Positions 26,742 to 35,261 of a stretch of DNA of 64,000 nt are shown here, piece by piece. Origin of the DNA: UBA2266 sp964406945 (GTDB taxonomy: Bacteria; Planctomycetota; Phycisphaerae; Sedimentisphaerales; Anaerobacaceae); NCBI GenBank assembly GCA_964406945.1, contig CAYOTO010000007.1, positions 40,890 through 104,889 of the forward strand. Reading direction: 5' to 3'. Numbering within the stretch: position 1 is the first letter of the stretch; each line of letters starts with the position of its first letter. The notes under the pieces were generated by a model. It ran no database searches, was not told the origin of the DNA, and worked only from the letters and a program-made list of their open reading frames with translations. Position numbers and translations under genes: made by a program.

Positions 26742-28136
26742 TCAGTTAAGTTTTTCGAGCTTGCCGACGTTCTCCAGTTCAAACGGCTCGCCGGCGTCGT
26801 GCGGCTTGCGAAAATCGAACCCGTCGAGAATGAGGCTGTCGACATCCTCGCACATAAGGACGGGACGATAGTCCTCTTTCTTGTATCGCATCCGGACGTT
26901 ATCGAGTTCGAGGTGTTCGACTTTGCGGGCGTAGAGGCCCCACGCCGGCAGCGCACGGGCGTCGACTCCGGGCGATTTGACTGCTTTGGAAGTGCGTTTG
27001 CTTACTCCCGCCTCGTACTCGACGGTCATGTCGCGGAAGACCACGCGGTCGAACGCATCTTCGGCCCAGCTTTCGACTGAACAGGCCGTGCGATACACGC
27101 CCGTTGCGGATACGCGGTTAACGGTAATTTCTCCGGCGGTGTTGCCGGGTTTGAGGGATATGTGAAACGGCGTCGCCACGTTGTGTATCGTCAGGTCGCT
27201 GATCATCACATCGTCGAGATTGCCCTTTGTGGCGTCCCATGCGCCGGGTTGAAGATTCACGGCTGCGAGCATGTTGTGTCTGTCTGAGGTGCGATGCGGA
27301 CGAATGCCCGGCCCGTAGAACAGGCAATCCTGGATTATCAGGTGTTCGGCCGGGCCGATTAGACGGATGCCGTTACACGAAGAATTGATGACACAATCGC
27401 GGATCAGCGTGTTTTGCCAGTACCGGCCGGCGATGCAGTCGTCGCCCGTATAGAATTCGCAGCCGACGATCCGGACGTTTTCACAGTCGCGGGTGGGGGC
27501 GCCGCGCCAGTGCACTCCGTCCCAGCCGCCGATGAAGACGGTATCGCGGATGTCCACATTGTCGCTGACCTGGAAAAAAACAGCGTAGTTGGCGGAGTCG
27601 AGAAAGGTGATATCGCGGATGTTTACCTGGTTGCAGTCGACGAAAACAAAAGTGTGGGGACCGCGCATGCGTTCTTCTCCGGTGGGATCGAAGACTTTGT
27701 TGCCGTCGATTACGCCGCGGCCTTCTATGGAAATGTTGCTGGCGCCGCAGGCCAGTATAAGTGCTCTGTGCCATTTGCCCCATTTCGCTTCGGGCATGAA
27801 GTCGGGCACTTCTGGCTTGTCGTATTTGGTAAGGTCTTTGGTTCCTATGAGCATTGCACCGGCGTCCAGATACATAGTGACGTTCGTCTTGAGGTGGATG
27901 GTCCCGGACAGGTAGCGGCCCGGCTCGAGCAGAACCTGTCCGCCTCCGGCTGATGCGCATTTGTCTATGGCTTTCTGGATTGCGGCGGTGTCGAGAGTCT
28001 TTCCGTCGGCGGCCGCGCCGAACGAACGCACGTTGTAAACCCCGGTTGCGGCGAAGATCGGGCCTGAGGCGAGTCCGATTAGAAGAACGATCGACAGTAA
28101 AAAAAATGTCCATTTGTCAGATCGAGTCATATTCAC
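26742..28136 (-). CDS. Exported GH28-type polygalacturonase-like hydrolase
   Basis: A right-handed parallel beta-helix enzyme of 464 residues. The signal peptide is WTFFLLSIVLLIGLASG. The N-terminal YNVRSFGAAADGKTLDTAAI is typical of pectinase-fold proteins. The catalytic region includes GWDGVHWRG and TGDDCIA, fitting the GH28 aspartates, with NGIRLIG further on. GTG at 28136 has GGAGG six bases upstream and is preferred over the ATG at 28130. The substrate may be pectin-like or another uronic-acid- or rhamnose-containing glycan. A single base change in an A5 run near the stop would add 33 residues. It follows the Gfo/Idh gene by about 80 bases. Confidence 0.85.
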   Translation of the reverse strand: MNMTRSDKWTFFLLSIVLLIGLASGPIFAATGVYNVRSFGAAADGKTLDTAAIQKAIDKCASAGGGQVLLEPGRYLSGTIHLKTNVTMYLDAGAMLIGTKDLTKYDKPEVPDFMPEAKWGKWHRALILACGASNISIEGRGVIDGNKVFDPTGEERMRGPHTFVFVDCNQVNIRDITFLDSANYAVFFQVSDNVDIRDTVFIGGWDGVHWRGAPTRDCENVRIVGCEFYTGDDCIAGRYWQNTLIRDCVINSSCNGIRLIGPAEHLIIQDCLFYGPGIRPHRTSDRHNMLAAVNLQPGAWDATKGNLDDVMISDLTIHNVATPFHISLKPGNTAGEITVNRVSATGVYRTACSVESWAEDAFDRVVFRDMTVEYEAGVSKRTSKAVKSPGVDARALPAWGLYARKVEHLELDNVRMRYKKEDYRPVLMCEDVDSLILDGFDFRKPHDAGEPFELENVGKLEKLN

Positions 28137-28215
28137 GACGGACCTCCCGGGCAGTTCGGATCGCAAGTTCGCTATTGCAGTCAATTAACAATATATTTTT
28201 TGCACGCGTCGGGGC

Positions 28216-29556
28216 TTAAATCCAGCCCATTTCGTCGCGAGGATCGATACGCCTCATAAAGAGACATTTATCGGCCTGTTCATCGTTGGTAATCCGCATG
28301 TTTTCTGCGTCCCAGAGCAGCGTTCGGCCGGGATTTATCAGCGCGATATCCCCGAGCACGATGATCTCCGACAGCGGGCCGGCGTAGTCGAACGACGACA
28401 TTGCCTTGTCCTCGCCTTTGCAGGCCAGCGTCCAATTGTCGAAATGCGTTCTGCCTTTGCTGCGGTAAGCCCTTTCGGGCGGCTTGGGTGTGGCCTTCAT
28501 TACGGCCTCGGGAATGATTCGCGCTCCCTGGCTGTGACTTCCGGCCATGATGGAGGCATCTTTGCCCACGAGAACCGAGCCGCTGGTGATCGGCCGACGG
28601 TCCTTTTCGAGGTGCTTGGGCCACGGGAATTCGATATCGGTTCCGAGGTAGTACTTCAAGGTGACCGGCGGTTTGTCTCCTCGCGGGCCGAACTTCCAGG
28701 TGATGACTCCTGAGCGGGGAAGCGATCCGGGGAAGGCGGGTGTGTTTACGTCGGCCCGAACGCTCAGCGGGATTCGCAGATCGAGCGCGTAGTAAGCCGG
28801 GTCGAATATGTGTGCCGCCATGTCGCCTACCGCGCCGCTGAAATGGCTGTAGCGAATCCACTCGCGATTCATGTAGCTGGTGCTGAACGGAATCTTCTCG
28901 GCCCTGTTCAGGAACAGGTTCCAATCGAGCGTGTCCGGAACCTCGCAGCCCTTTACGACGGGTTTGTCGATCCAGTAGTTTTTCTTAGAATAGGCGTGGA
29001 CTTCCTTAATGGGTCCGATGGTATTGGCCAGTCCCCAATCTCTGAGCATGGCGGAGCTGCGGCTCGAATGTCCCTGGTTGCCCATCTGCGTCACTACGTT
29101 TTTATGCTTTTTGGCTTCCTGAGTAAGCAGGCGGACCTCGTTCACCGTGTGGCACAGAGGCTTCTGACAGTAGACGTGTTTGCCGCGTCTGATAGCGGCC
29201 ATGCTGATTGCGTAGTGATTATGCTCGGGCGTTGCGATCAGGACCGCGTCTATATCCTTGCCGATCTTGTCGAACATGCGCCGGTAATCGGTCCACAGTT
29301 TGATGCCGTGGAGATTGGGCTTATTCTTGATGGCTCTGGCATGCCAGGCCTTGTCGACATCGCACAGGGCGATAACGTTGTTGCTTCGCGTGAGATAGTC
29401 GGCGTTGCCCGAGCCCTGATTGCCCACGCCGATAGCGGCTATGTTGAGTTTGTTGTTCGGAGACTCTCCGGCCTCGAGAATGTTAAACGGGGTAATACCG
29501 ACGGCCGATGCGGCTAAGGCGCCCTTGAGGAATTCGCGGCGTTTCATACGTTTCAT
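28216..29556 (-). CDS. Tat-exported Gfo/Idh/MocA-family oxidoreductase
   Basis: A 446-residue dehydrogenase-like protein. The Tat leader is KRREFLKGALAASAVG. The Rossmann loop is IAAIGVGNQGSGN (39-51). The catalytic signature reads Q131-K132-P133 instead of EKP, a variant common among exported Planctomycetota members. HFSGAVGDMAAHIFDPAYYAL gives the His and Asp of the active site. The start ATG has GGAGA nine bases upstream. It heads an apparent operon with the GH28 gene, so it may oxidise a sugar released from that polysaccharide. A promoter with a palindromic operator lies just upstream. Confidence 0.87.
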   Translation of the reverse strand: MKRMKRREFLKGALAASAVGITPFNILEAGESPNNKLNIAAIGVGNQGSGNADYLTRSNNVIALCDVDKAWHARAIKNKPNLHGIKLWTDYRRMFDKIGKDIDAVLIATPEHNHYAISMAAIRRGKHVYCQKPLCHTVNEVRLLTQEAKKHKNVVTQMGNQGHSSRSSAMLRDWGLANTIGPIKEVHAYSKKNYWIDKPVVKGCEVPDTLDWNLFLNRAEKIPFSTSYMNREWIRYSHFSGAVGDMAAHIFDPAYYALDLRIPLSVRADVNTPAFPGSLPRSGVITWKFGPRGDKPPVTLKYYLGTDIEFPWPKHLEKDRRPITSGSVLVGKDASIMAGSHSQGARIIPEAVMKATPKPPERAYRSKGRTHFDNWTLACKGEDKAMSSFDYAGPLSEIIVLGDIALINPGRTLLWDAENMRITNDEQADKCLFMRRIDPRDEMGWI

Positions 29557-29611
29557 AATGCAGTCTCCGTTAAAATTGTACTGACCAAGCGTTCATAGAT
29601 AACGATAACCA

Positions 29612-29640
29612 GCATAATTGACCGGGCGGTCAAATCGCAA
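29612..29640 (-). promoter_or_regulatory. Promoter with palindromic operator upstream of Gfo/Idh-GH28
   Basis: On the minus strand TTGCGA (29640-29635) and TTATGC (29617-29612) are separated by 17 bases. The spacer is almost entirely the palindrome TTGACCG-CC-CGGTCAA (29618-29633; perfect 7-bp arms). Such placement is typical of a dimeric repressor that blocks polymerase binding. The regulator is not in the window. Confidence 0.55.
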
Positions 29641-29829
29641 CCCTAATTTCGCGCACCGTAATCGTCATTTTGTGCAATTTGCTGTGGCCGGTCATTACGC
29701 GGACGCGTGGAGGGAGAATCAGCGGGGCCGGTTAATGCAGATTGTGCGGAGTGTTTTCCCACGCTCACGGGGATATACTGCGGAGCATGGGCGCACAACT
29801 GGTTTGATTGATCAACCCGGAGGTTTGGC

Positions 29830-30375
29830 TTAGTGGAAGTCGAACAGCGACTGGGTCTTTATCATGGTGACCTGGTCGGGGTAGGCCGCGAACGTGTGAA
29901 TATGCAGTTCGTTGCGACGGGCTTCGAAATCCACATAGCAGAACGGCTGGAGTTTGCCGGTTTCCAGATCGGGGAACTTCACGAATACGCCCCTGTTGCG
30001 GGCGAAACGCTCGAGGTCCGTGTGGCTCTGCTGATAGAGGTTGCTGCTCATTTTCTCGACCTGGAAATCGGTCATGTAACTGACGCCGCGGCTGAGGGTG
30101 CATTTGTGAGTGCGGGGGCCGCGGAACTGGAATCGTTCGATCAGGCCGCGATTCGGGAGCATCTGGCCCGGAGCGCTTACGACTTCGGTCAGACATACAT
30201 CACCGGCGAAGACGCTTACAACATGCGTGCATCCTGTGACCCAGATAACGGCTTCGTACTTCTCGGTCTTGAGCTGGCGATTTGCGTAGACCTTGAATAA
30301 TTCGGGATGAAGCGGTCTCTGGAAAAGACTGAAGGTTAGCTCTTCGACTGCTACTTTGATTTCCGGTGATTCCAT
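29830..30375 (-). CDS. DUF2617-like conserved protein
   Basis: A 181-residue soluble protein. MESPEIKVAVEELTFSLFQRPLHPELF begins the likely real start at 30375; the longer open frame upstream has no homology-like content. VIWVTGCTHVVSVFAGD, FRGPRTHKCTLSRGVSYM, FVKFPDLETGKLQPFCYVDF, and NELHIHTFAAYP resemble DUF2617 proteins, which have no known function. The family call is from memory of the pattern. It lies about 200 bases downstream of the CPBP protease gene on the same strand. Confidence 0.5.
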   Translation of the reverse strand: MESPEIKVAVEELTFSLFQRPLHPELFKVYANRQLKTEKYEAVIWVTGCTHVVSVFAGDVCLTEVVSAPGQMLPNRGLIERFQFRGPRTHKCTLSRGVSYMTDFQVEKMSSNLYQQSHTDLERFARNRGVFVKFPDLETGKLQPFCYVDFEARRNELHIHTFAAYPDQVTMIKTQSLFDFH

Positions 30376-30576
30376 ATGTTGCCCCACAAAATCTTCTTCG
30401 ATGAACACCCCTATTATATGGAAATCAGCGGCGTGATTCAAGTCTTTATCAATACTGGTACGGCGGTTTTGGGGGCTTATAGGACGATTATCTCGCAAAT
30501 GACGGAGGGCCAAAGACTAACGCACTTGAACTTTTTTACCGAATGTGGAAAAAAACTTCGCCTGGGCGATGAATTT

Positions 30577-31515
30577 TCAGTCGGAGAAAAACGCGGCGTT
30601 CAGAATCGTAGCGATTATGTCATAAAAGGCATGCGTGCCGGCGGTGATTCCGAAGCCGCGCATCGCATAGAGGACTGCAAAGTAAATACCCGCCAGGGTC
30701 CGAAAAAGCAGCTTTACGGTATCGAACGCGTCGCCCCAGGAAAGCTGGCCGTTTACGAAGATTATGTGATGGTGAAGGCTGAACAGGGCCGCGGAAAGGA
30801 GCACCGAAAGCACCAGCGAGCTTTTGTACGGCATCTTTATTATATCCTGAAAGACCAGCATGAGCAGGCATATCAATATAAGCCGAAAGACCAGTTCCTC
30901 GTAAATGCCCGCACCGATACCGGTTACAATATCGGCGGCAAGGGAGCCGTTTCCCAGGGTAGCGGCGCATGCGGTGACGCAGCGGTCAAGAAAATCCGCT
31001 GCGCCTGCGTAGCCGTTTGCGGGCGGTCTCATGGAACTGTTCAGAAAGAGGCTTAGCACGATGAGGGGAATGGCCAGAAGGATGGATTCGATGACCATCG
31101 GCAGAATGTCGTAAGGGCTGAAATACCAGCTTTTTCGAGAGGCGATCTGCCAGGCCAGCAGTATTACAACCACCACCAGAGGCGGTGCGACCCACGCGAT
31201 TCTGGCGCCTGTGCCGAGGTACTCGAGGAAGTTCTGTAGCCATACGAAAGCGACCACCCTCTGCTGCGTCTGTTTGAGAACGTCGGTATTGATCCAGAGC
31301 GTACCGATTTCGTAGACAGCTATGAACGGTACCAGGAACATCAGGGCATAGACGGGGCGACTGGTTCGTTCGAAGTACGAATCCCGGGCAAAATTGAAGA
31401 GCCCGCCCGAACCGGTTGGCTTGGTGTTCCTGGGTTTTCTTTTTGTCTTCTTCCCGGCGATTTTGAATTTCCCCGAAGTTGCGTCGCTGTCAAATCTGAC
31501 CAACCCGTGCAGCAC
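30577..31515 (-). CDS. CPBP-family intramembrane metalloprotease
   Basis: A 312-residue membrane protein with about seven hydrophobic helices. The defining motifs are EELVFR (Glu206, Glu207, Arg211) and LHHH (248-250), with a final TAGTHAFYD histidine near residue 297, as in the CAAX prenyl protease/bacteriocin-processing family. Bacterial members cleave membrane proteins or are involved in self-immunity and protein sorting; the target here is unknown. The open frame starts with GTG at 31515, and the first 45 residues are basic and polar, so a later start is possible. Confidence 0.82.
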   Translation of the reverse strand: MLHGLVRFDSDATSGKFKIAGKKTKRKPRNTKPTGSGGLFNFARDSYFERTSRPVYALMFLVPFIAVYEIGTLWINTDVLKQTQQRVVAFVWLQNFLEYLGTGARIAWVAPPLVVVVILLAWQIASRKSWYFSPYDILPMVIESILLAIPLIVLSLFLNSSMRPPANGYAGAADFLDRCVTACAATLGNGSLAADIVTGIGAGIYEELVFRLILICLLMLVFQDIIKMPYKSSLVLSVLLSAALFSLHHHIIFVNGQLSWGDAFDTVKLLFRTLAGIYFAVLYAMRGFGITAGTHAFYDIIATILNAAFFSD

Positions 31516-31629
31516 CGGCGTTGGAGCCAGACAGTTTACTTTATGAACTTTGCAATTACAATAGGTTCTGATAAATCACATCGTTTCGAGCTTACCGGCG
31601 CCTTTGGTTACCACAAAGAAAGAGATGAT

Positions 31630-32292
31630 ATGCACGAATCTACATTGATGGAAATCTACGAATCGCTTTTCGAACGCTTCGGTCCGCAGTACTGGTGGCC
31701 GGGGGATACTCGGTTCGAGATCATGGTCGGAGCTATTCTTACGCAGAATACGAGCTGGAGCAATGTGGAGAAAGCGATTGCGCGGCTGAAGGATGCGAAT
31801 GCGCTGAGCATCGAGAGAGTCCACGAGCTGGCTCAGCCGGAGCTGGCAGAGCTGATCCGCCCCGCGGGCTATTACAATGTAAAAGCGAAGCGGCTGAAGT
31901 CCTTTGTCGATTACCTATCTGTAGATTGCGGCGGCGACATTTCGATGCTCGAGAATAAGCCCACTGATGTGCTGCGTGGTGAGCTTCTGTCGGTTAAAGG
32001 CATAGGGCGGGAGACGGCCGATTCGATACTGCTGTATGCGCTGGAGCGCCCGATATTTGTTGTGGACGCATATACCGCCAGAATCGCCGTGAGGCACCAT
32101 CTGATCGAGCCGCAGGCCGGCTACGACGAGCTGCAGTACTTCTTCCAGTTCAATCTGCCCGAAGATTTAAAGCTCTATAACGAATACCACGCGCTGCTGG
32201 TGCGGCTGGGCAAGGAATTCTGTCGTCCCAAACCAAAATGCCCGCACTGCCCGCTCGAGCAACTGCCGCATACACTCGAATGCGACTTCTAG
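31630..32292 (+). CDS. Endonuclease III-like HhH-GPD DNA glycosylase (MagIII-like)
   Basis: A 220-residue base-excision-repair enzyme. The HhH-GPD core includes FEIMVGAILTQNTSWSNVEKA and SVKGIGRETADSILLYA. Asp146 (VVDAYTARIA) is the catalytic aspartate. The lysine that gives Endonuclease III its lyase activity is Glu128, so this should be a monofunctional glycosylase, as in MagIII-type alkyladenine glycosylases. A C-terminal cysteine set (198, 204, 207, 218) suggests a [4Fe-4S] cluster with unusual spacing (x5, x2, x10). The ATG at 31630 was chosen; upstream frame content is not protein-like. Confidence 0.85.
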   Translation: MHESTLMEIYESLFERFGPQYWWPGDTRFEIMVGAILTQNTSWSNVEKAIARLKDANALSIERVHELAQPELAELIRPAGYYNVKAKRLKSFVDYLSVDCGGDISMLENKPTDVLRGELLSVKGIGRETADSILLYALERPIFVVDAYTARIAVRHHLIEPQAGYDELQYFFQFNLPEDLKLYNEYHALLVRLGKEFCRPKPKCPHCPLEQLPHTLECDF

Positions 32293-32481
32293 TCGCGAAG
32301 GCGTTTTGCGAGAGGACGGCACACCACGGCAGTTATCATACTGTACTTGTGACGTTTCTCAGGCGTCTGTCGGCAGCGGGCATGCCGGGCGGGCCAGTAT
32401 TGTGTTGACGAACTTGGGGCAAAAAGCGCAAAATTGACGAATAAACCGGGTAGATTTGAATCATTCTGAAAGGTTGCTGAC

Positions 32482-34725
32482 GTGTTTGCACGAATTCTCT
32501 TTGTATCGCTGCTTTCGACTGCGTTTTGTGCCGGTGATTCCCAGGCTGCAGAGGTTAAGATATCCTGGGGGTCTTCGGGGGTTAAGATTGCTCCTGATCG
32601 GGCGCTGCCTCTATCGGCGCCGCCGCTGGTGATTCGCACCGCCCGCAATGAGGCCGAGGCGGCGCAGCTTGTGATCTTGCCGTCTTCGAATCTGGAAGGT
32701 CTGACCCTGGCCGCTTCGTCGCTGAAAGGCCCGAGAGGAGCTGAAATCCCGGCATCCGCGGTTGAGATACTCGAGGTACGCTGCGTTAATGTGACCACGC
32801 CCACCGACAAATCTTCGACCGTCGGCTTGTGGGCCGACCCCCTGCCGCCGCTGAAAGAACCACTCGATCTGCCCGCCGGCAAGAGCAAGGCTTTCTGGGT
32901 GCGCCTCAAGCCCGGTCGCGAAACGCCAGCAGGTATCTATAAAGGAAACATCAAACTCGAAGCTCAAGCTTACAGCGGCGAGGCGGCAGTAGAAGTCGAG
33001 GTCTTTGACTTTGCACTCCCCGACCGGATGAGTTGCACGACCGCGTTTGGGTTTTCGCACGGAAATGTCTTTCGCTATCACGGCCTGAAGAACAGCGCAC
33101 AAAAACGTCTGGTCCTCGATAAGTATTTCGCCAATTTTGCGGACCATCACATATCGCCGTACAATCCGGCCCCGCTGGACGGCATCCGCGTGGACTGGCC
33201 GGACATAAAGCCCATTGCTTCAAAATGGCAGGGCGGAATGAATGTGCAGAATGAGACCCATTCGGGCGACTGGGCCCTGCTGGTCAACGACGACGATCCG
33301 GATTCGAACACGACAGCCGTGTATCGGCCGCTGATCGAAATACCACCGGCGGGCCTGCGATTGAAATTCTGGTTCCGAACCGCCGTGCCCGGCCATATGT
33401 TCCTGGTGACTCTCAACCATTACGACGCTGATCGCGAATGGATTTACGGCGGCAACAACGACATGGGTATCGAGGGTTCGGGCAAATGGCAGTTGTTCGA
33501 CCGCACCATAAAGAAGTTTCCGGACAAGGCCGGGTACGTTCGTTTGAACCTGCGCGCTACGCTGTGGACCGATGCCGGAGAGAAGATCGGGCTGACGTGG
33601 TTCGACCAGGTTTCACTGACGAATCCAGAGAGCGGCGAAGAGTTGATCGAAGGCGGCCAGTTCGGTCCGCCCCCCCTGCCGCCGTTCGAACCGGAAAAAC
33701 TCGAGGTCAAAATAGACTTTTCAAACTGGGACCGTGCGATGTCCCGCGGCATCGATCATTACAAGTTCAATTCCTTCCGGCTGGGCATTCCCGGGCTGGG
33801 CGGCGGCACGTTCCATTCGCGAAGAGAGCCTTCTCTGCTCGGATTCGGCGAGGAAAGCCCCCATTACAAATACATGTTCAAGTTTTATTGTTCGCAGATG
33901 CAGGAGCATCTCAGGGACAAAGGCTGGCTGGACGAAGCGTTTATCTACTGGTTCGACGAACCGGCGCCACGGGACTATGATTTCGTAAACAACGGCTTTG
34001 CCAAACTAAAAGCCGCCTGCCCGGACATCCGGCGGATGCTGACAGAGCAGGTTGAGCCGGAGTTGATCGGGGGACCGGATATCTGGTGTCCCGTGTCGAG
34101 CAATTACGATCATGAATCGGCCAAGAAGCGGCGTGAAGAAGGCGAGAAATTCTGGTGGTACGTCTGCACCGGCCCCAAGGCCCCCTACTGTACGCTGTTT
34201 ATCGACCATCCGGCGACCGAATTGCGGGTGTGGTTGTGGCAGACGTATAAACGCAAGATTGCGGGCATTCTGGTGTGGCAGACGAATTACTGGACCAGTT
34301 CGGCCGCGTATCCCGATAAGCCCCAGAACCCGTACGAAGACCCGATGGGCTGGCGGTCCGGATACAGCACACCGAAGGGCGAGAAGCGGCCCTGGGGCAA
34401 CGGAGACGGCAGGTTCATATATCCTCCGGTCGCGGCGGCCGATGCAAATCCGAAAGCTCCGGTCCTGGACGGGCCCGTCGACAGCATTCGCTGGGAAATG
34501 CTTCGCGACGGAATAGAGGATTATGAGTACCTGATCATGCTGGAGAAGCTGATTGCGGCAAAGTCTGATAAAATCGGCAAGGGCGAGCTTAACCGCCTTG
34601 AATCGCTGCTGGAAGTGCCCGCCGCGATTACCAGCAGCATGACCACGTTTACCAAAGACCCGGCGCCGATCGGGCAGCGCCGGCTCCAAATCGCCCGTGC
34701 AATAGCTTTTCTGTCAAAATTATAA
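32482..34725 (+). CDS. Exported DUF4091 glycoside hydrolase-like protein
   Basis: A 747-residue protein starting at GTG, with AAAGG seven bases upstream, and a signal peptide (ILFVSLLSTAFCAGDSQA). The N-terminal beta-domains include GIYKGNIKLEAQ. A carbohydrate-binding-like jelly roll (NETHSGDWALLVNDDDP to about residue 385) is inserted before the barrel. The C-terminal TIM-barrel-like region has FIYWFDEPAPRDYDFV, containing the acidic Asp-Glu pair, and ends with WEMLRDGIEDYEYLIMLE, the DUF4091 hallmark. DUF4091/GH123-like enzymes use substrate-assisted catalysis on N-acetylhexosaminides. That activity is inferred. Confidence 0.8.
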   Translation: MFARILFVSLLSTAFCAGDSQAAEVKISWGSSGVKIAPDRALPLSAPPLVIRTARNEAEAAQLVILPSSNLEGLTLAASSLKGPRGAEIPASAVEILEVRCVNVTTPTDKSSTVGLWADPLPPLKEPLDLPAGKSKAFWVRLKPGRETPAGIYKGNIKLEAQAYSGEAAVEVEVFDFALPDRMSCTTAFGFSHGNVFRYHGLKNSAQKRLVLDKYFANFADHHISPYNPAPLDGIRVDWPDIKPIASKWQGGMNVQNETHSGDWALLVNDDDPDSNTTAVYRPLIEIPPAGLRLKFWFRTAVPGHMFLVTLNHYDADREWIYGGNNDMGIEGSGKWQLFDRTIKKFPDKAGYVRLNLRATLWTDAGEKIGLTWFDQVSLTNPESGEELIEGGQFGPPPLPPFEPEKLEVKIDFSNWDRAMSRGIDHYKFNSFRLGIPGLGGGTFHSRREPSLLGFGEESPHYKYMFKFYCSQMQEHLRDKGWLDEAFIYWFDEPAPRDYDFVNNGFAKLKAACPDIRRMLTEQVEPELIGGPDIWCPVSSNYDHESAKKRREEGEKFWWYVCTGPKAPYCTLFIDHPATELRVWLWQTYKRKIAGILVWQTNYWTSSAAYPDKPQNPYEDPMGWRSGYSTPKGEKRPWGNGDGRFIYPPVAAADANPKAPVLDGPVDSIRWEMLRDGIEDYEYLIMLEKLIAAKSDKIGKGELNRLESLLEVPAAITSSMTTFTKDPAPIGQRRLQIARAIAFLSKL

Positions 34726-34772
34726 AAGAGCCGTCCCGCTCGGACGTATATTTGGACAGCACGACTGTTTAT

Positions 34773-35261
34773 ATGGAAACGCTGAAAACGGCATTGCTTC
34801 CGCAGGCTGTGCAGGACGGCCGGGAAACGGCTGATGTGAATCACATGAAAGGCGCTAAGCTTACGCAGAATTATCATTTCTGGATACTGCTGAGTTGTGC
34901 GGCGGTTGTGGCGGCGGCGTTTGTGATGGAGACCGACGGCGAGTCAGTCACGGTTCTGGGCGGCGTCTGGCCGCTGAGATGCGCCATGCACCAACTTACG
35001 GGAATAAAATGTGCGTTCTGCGGGATGACCAGGAGTTTTTCACTGGTCGCCCACGGCGGCTTTGTCGAGGCTTTCCGGATGCATCCGGTTGGCCCGCTGC
35101 TGTTTTCATTCATTTGCATGCAGATACCGTACCGCCTGTACCGAATTGCGAGCAATAGACGCTGTGTTGCTGTTTCGCGAGCAGGATTTGTAACAGGTCT
35201 GGCCATTCTGGCGCTGGTCCTGCTTCAATGGCTCATTTATCTCGGAGCGAAAGTTCTATGA
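34773..35261 (+). CDS. DUF2752 membrane protein
   Basis: A 162-residue membrane protein with three or four helices. LRCAMHQLTGIKCAFCGMTRSF contains the C-x2-C and GMTRS signature of DUF2752, a family of unknown function. The start is uncertain: TTG 34752, ATG 34773 or ATG 34845. The stop codon overlaps the next start in ATGA (35258-35261), so the two membrane proteins are translationally coupled and probably work together. Confidence 0.8.
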   Translation: METLKTALLPQAVQDGRETADVNHMKGAKLTQNYHFWILLSCAAVVAAAFVMETDGESVTVLGGVWPLRCAMHQLTGIKCAFCGMTRSFSLVAHGGFVEAFRMHPVGPLLFSFICMQIPYRLYRIASNRRCVAVSRAGFVTGLAILALVLLQWLIYLGAKVL

